Assembly (NCBI RefSeq): GCF_029633865.1
Contig: NC_079214.1
Span: 31,700,957-31,764,956, forward strand
Direction: 5' to 3'
DNA: 64,000 nucleotides
DNA from: Lampris incognitus
Lineage: Eukaryota; Chordata; Actinopteri; Lampriformes; Lampridae
Made by a program: the position numbers and the translations under genes. Below, piece by piece: positions 63,001-64,000 of this stretch (within the stretch, counting starts at the first letter, position 1; every line of letters begins with the position of its first letter). Below the pieces are notes generated by a model. The model ran no database searches. It was not told the DNA's origin and worked only from the letters and a program-made list of their open reading frames with translations.

Positions 63001-64000
63001 GTCCACAGAAGACACACCAAATACATAACGTGCACATATACACAAGCATACACAGATAAAAACATATACAGAAAAACACTGGTTTTCCTGTCGATGTGTG
63101 CGTGAATGTCCACTGCTAATCTCGCATACTACTGGGCCTGTCAGTCTAATAATTTTTATGCGCTGTTATGACTTTAAATCAAAGCAAAATCCACCTTGAT
63201 TTGGAACTTCTTTTTGCAGTTGATGTAGCACATCCCAACTATCTGTGAATGTAAGCATGTTAAGAGTGGCTTTAACACAGAAAACATTTGCGAAAGTGTT
63301 AGTTATTTTTCATTCATTCATTCATTCATTCATTCATCATTTATGTATTCCACTCATGCTAATGCACAGCTCCAGAAAAGAAAAAAAAATGATTCGCCAT
63401 CAAAACACAACTCTATTTACGTTTTATTTTAACTTGGTACAACGCATGGTTTTCAACTGTTTCTTTCAGTGGACCATGTTAAGACAAGTCTGAATTGTAC
63501 TGTAAGCTACTGGTTTTCCAAAAGGAGATATACATTTTTGAAGGCTTACACCTTGTCCTAACTGCATTTGTAGTGAGCAAAAATCAAACACAAAACACAT
63601 AGCTCTCATTATAATCGAGGCTGTCCCAACCAGCTGCAAGCGTCAGAATGCGGAGTGCCTCTATTCCCAGGCCCATTGACAGACACCTTGTCTCTATTTT
63701 TTAATGCTTGCCTCACCATGTTGCTATAGAAAAAATTGTGATATCTAGCAGATCAGGTAGGGCAACCTGATTGGTCCGTGGTTTGTTTACATTTTAACTT
63801 CATGCGCTGCCTCAAGGGTTCTAGTGAAGATAGCCTTGTGCCACGATTTTACATTTGTACACACGAATGCTGGTAGGGCAAGATGATAAACATTGCACCA
63901 TTGGACTGCGTTGAAGCCCAGCAAGAAGGTTATTTTCTCAGTATTAAAATGATAGTGAAGTTTTTGTCCATGTAATTGTAAATATAATGAGGTCTACGTT
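63001..64000. other. Intron 25 start, no further exon
   Basis: The next family exon, which should continue the conserved sequence after NPRYQ, is not found here on the plus strand. A (CATT)n run lies at 63312-63336. Confidence 0.6.

Overview
This window is nuclear DNA from a ray-finned fish, most likely a teleost. It shows long AT-rich introns, many (GT)n, (TA)n and (GATA)n microsatellites, and a typical teleost mix of mobile elements: Tc1/mariner, hAT, L1/Tx1-like, L2, Rex1/CR1-like and Rex3/RTE-like LINEs, a Ty3/gypsy LTR element, tRNA-derived SINEs and MITEs. The species cannot be named from the sequence. I see no bacterial or viral genome and no CRISPR array.

The one clear host gene is a plus-strand GREB1-family gene, best matched to greb1l. 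I could place 25 coding exons from the ATG at 12811 to 63000. Together they encode about 1603 residues in a continuous reading frame. The C-terminal part, roughly the last quarter of the protein, lies beyond the right edge. The first coding exon has a splice acceptor just before its ATG, so the promoter and 5' untranslated exon(s) lie further upstream and were not located. The encoded protein has a conserved N-terminal Cys/Gly-rich motif, poly-Ser, hexapeptide-repeat and Gln/Pro/Ser-rich low-complexity segments, a P-loop-like motif split over two exons, and a CxxCH motif at the last visible exon.

Upstream (1-12800) lie a decayed L1-like LINE (about 626-4610), a broken but still intron-bearing SWIM/YqaJ nuclease gene (5631-8925, plus strand) and a second L1-like fragment (9650-11700).

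The greb1l introns hold nested mobile elements. Intron 3 has an L2 LINE interrupted by a Tc1 element and a MITE. Intron 6 has a Tc1 element, and intron 7 a hAT element. Intron 8 has a non-LTR retrotransposon, a fold-back MITE, a Tc1 element with an uninterrupted transposase frame, and a gypsy element lacking RT/RNase H that carries a SINE. Intron 10 has a Rex1-like LINE split by an L1. Intron 13 holds two Tc1 elements, and intron 18 another Tc1 plus MITEs. None of these is clearly captured for host function.

I found no convincing new multi-gene system. The observations most worth following are the spliced SWIM/YqaJ gene remnant, the intact Tc1 transposase, the gypsy element whose deletion joined protease to integrase in frame, and the coding minisatellite in greb1l exon 13.
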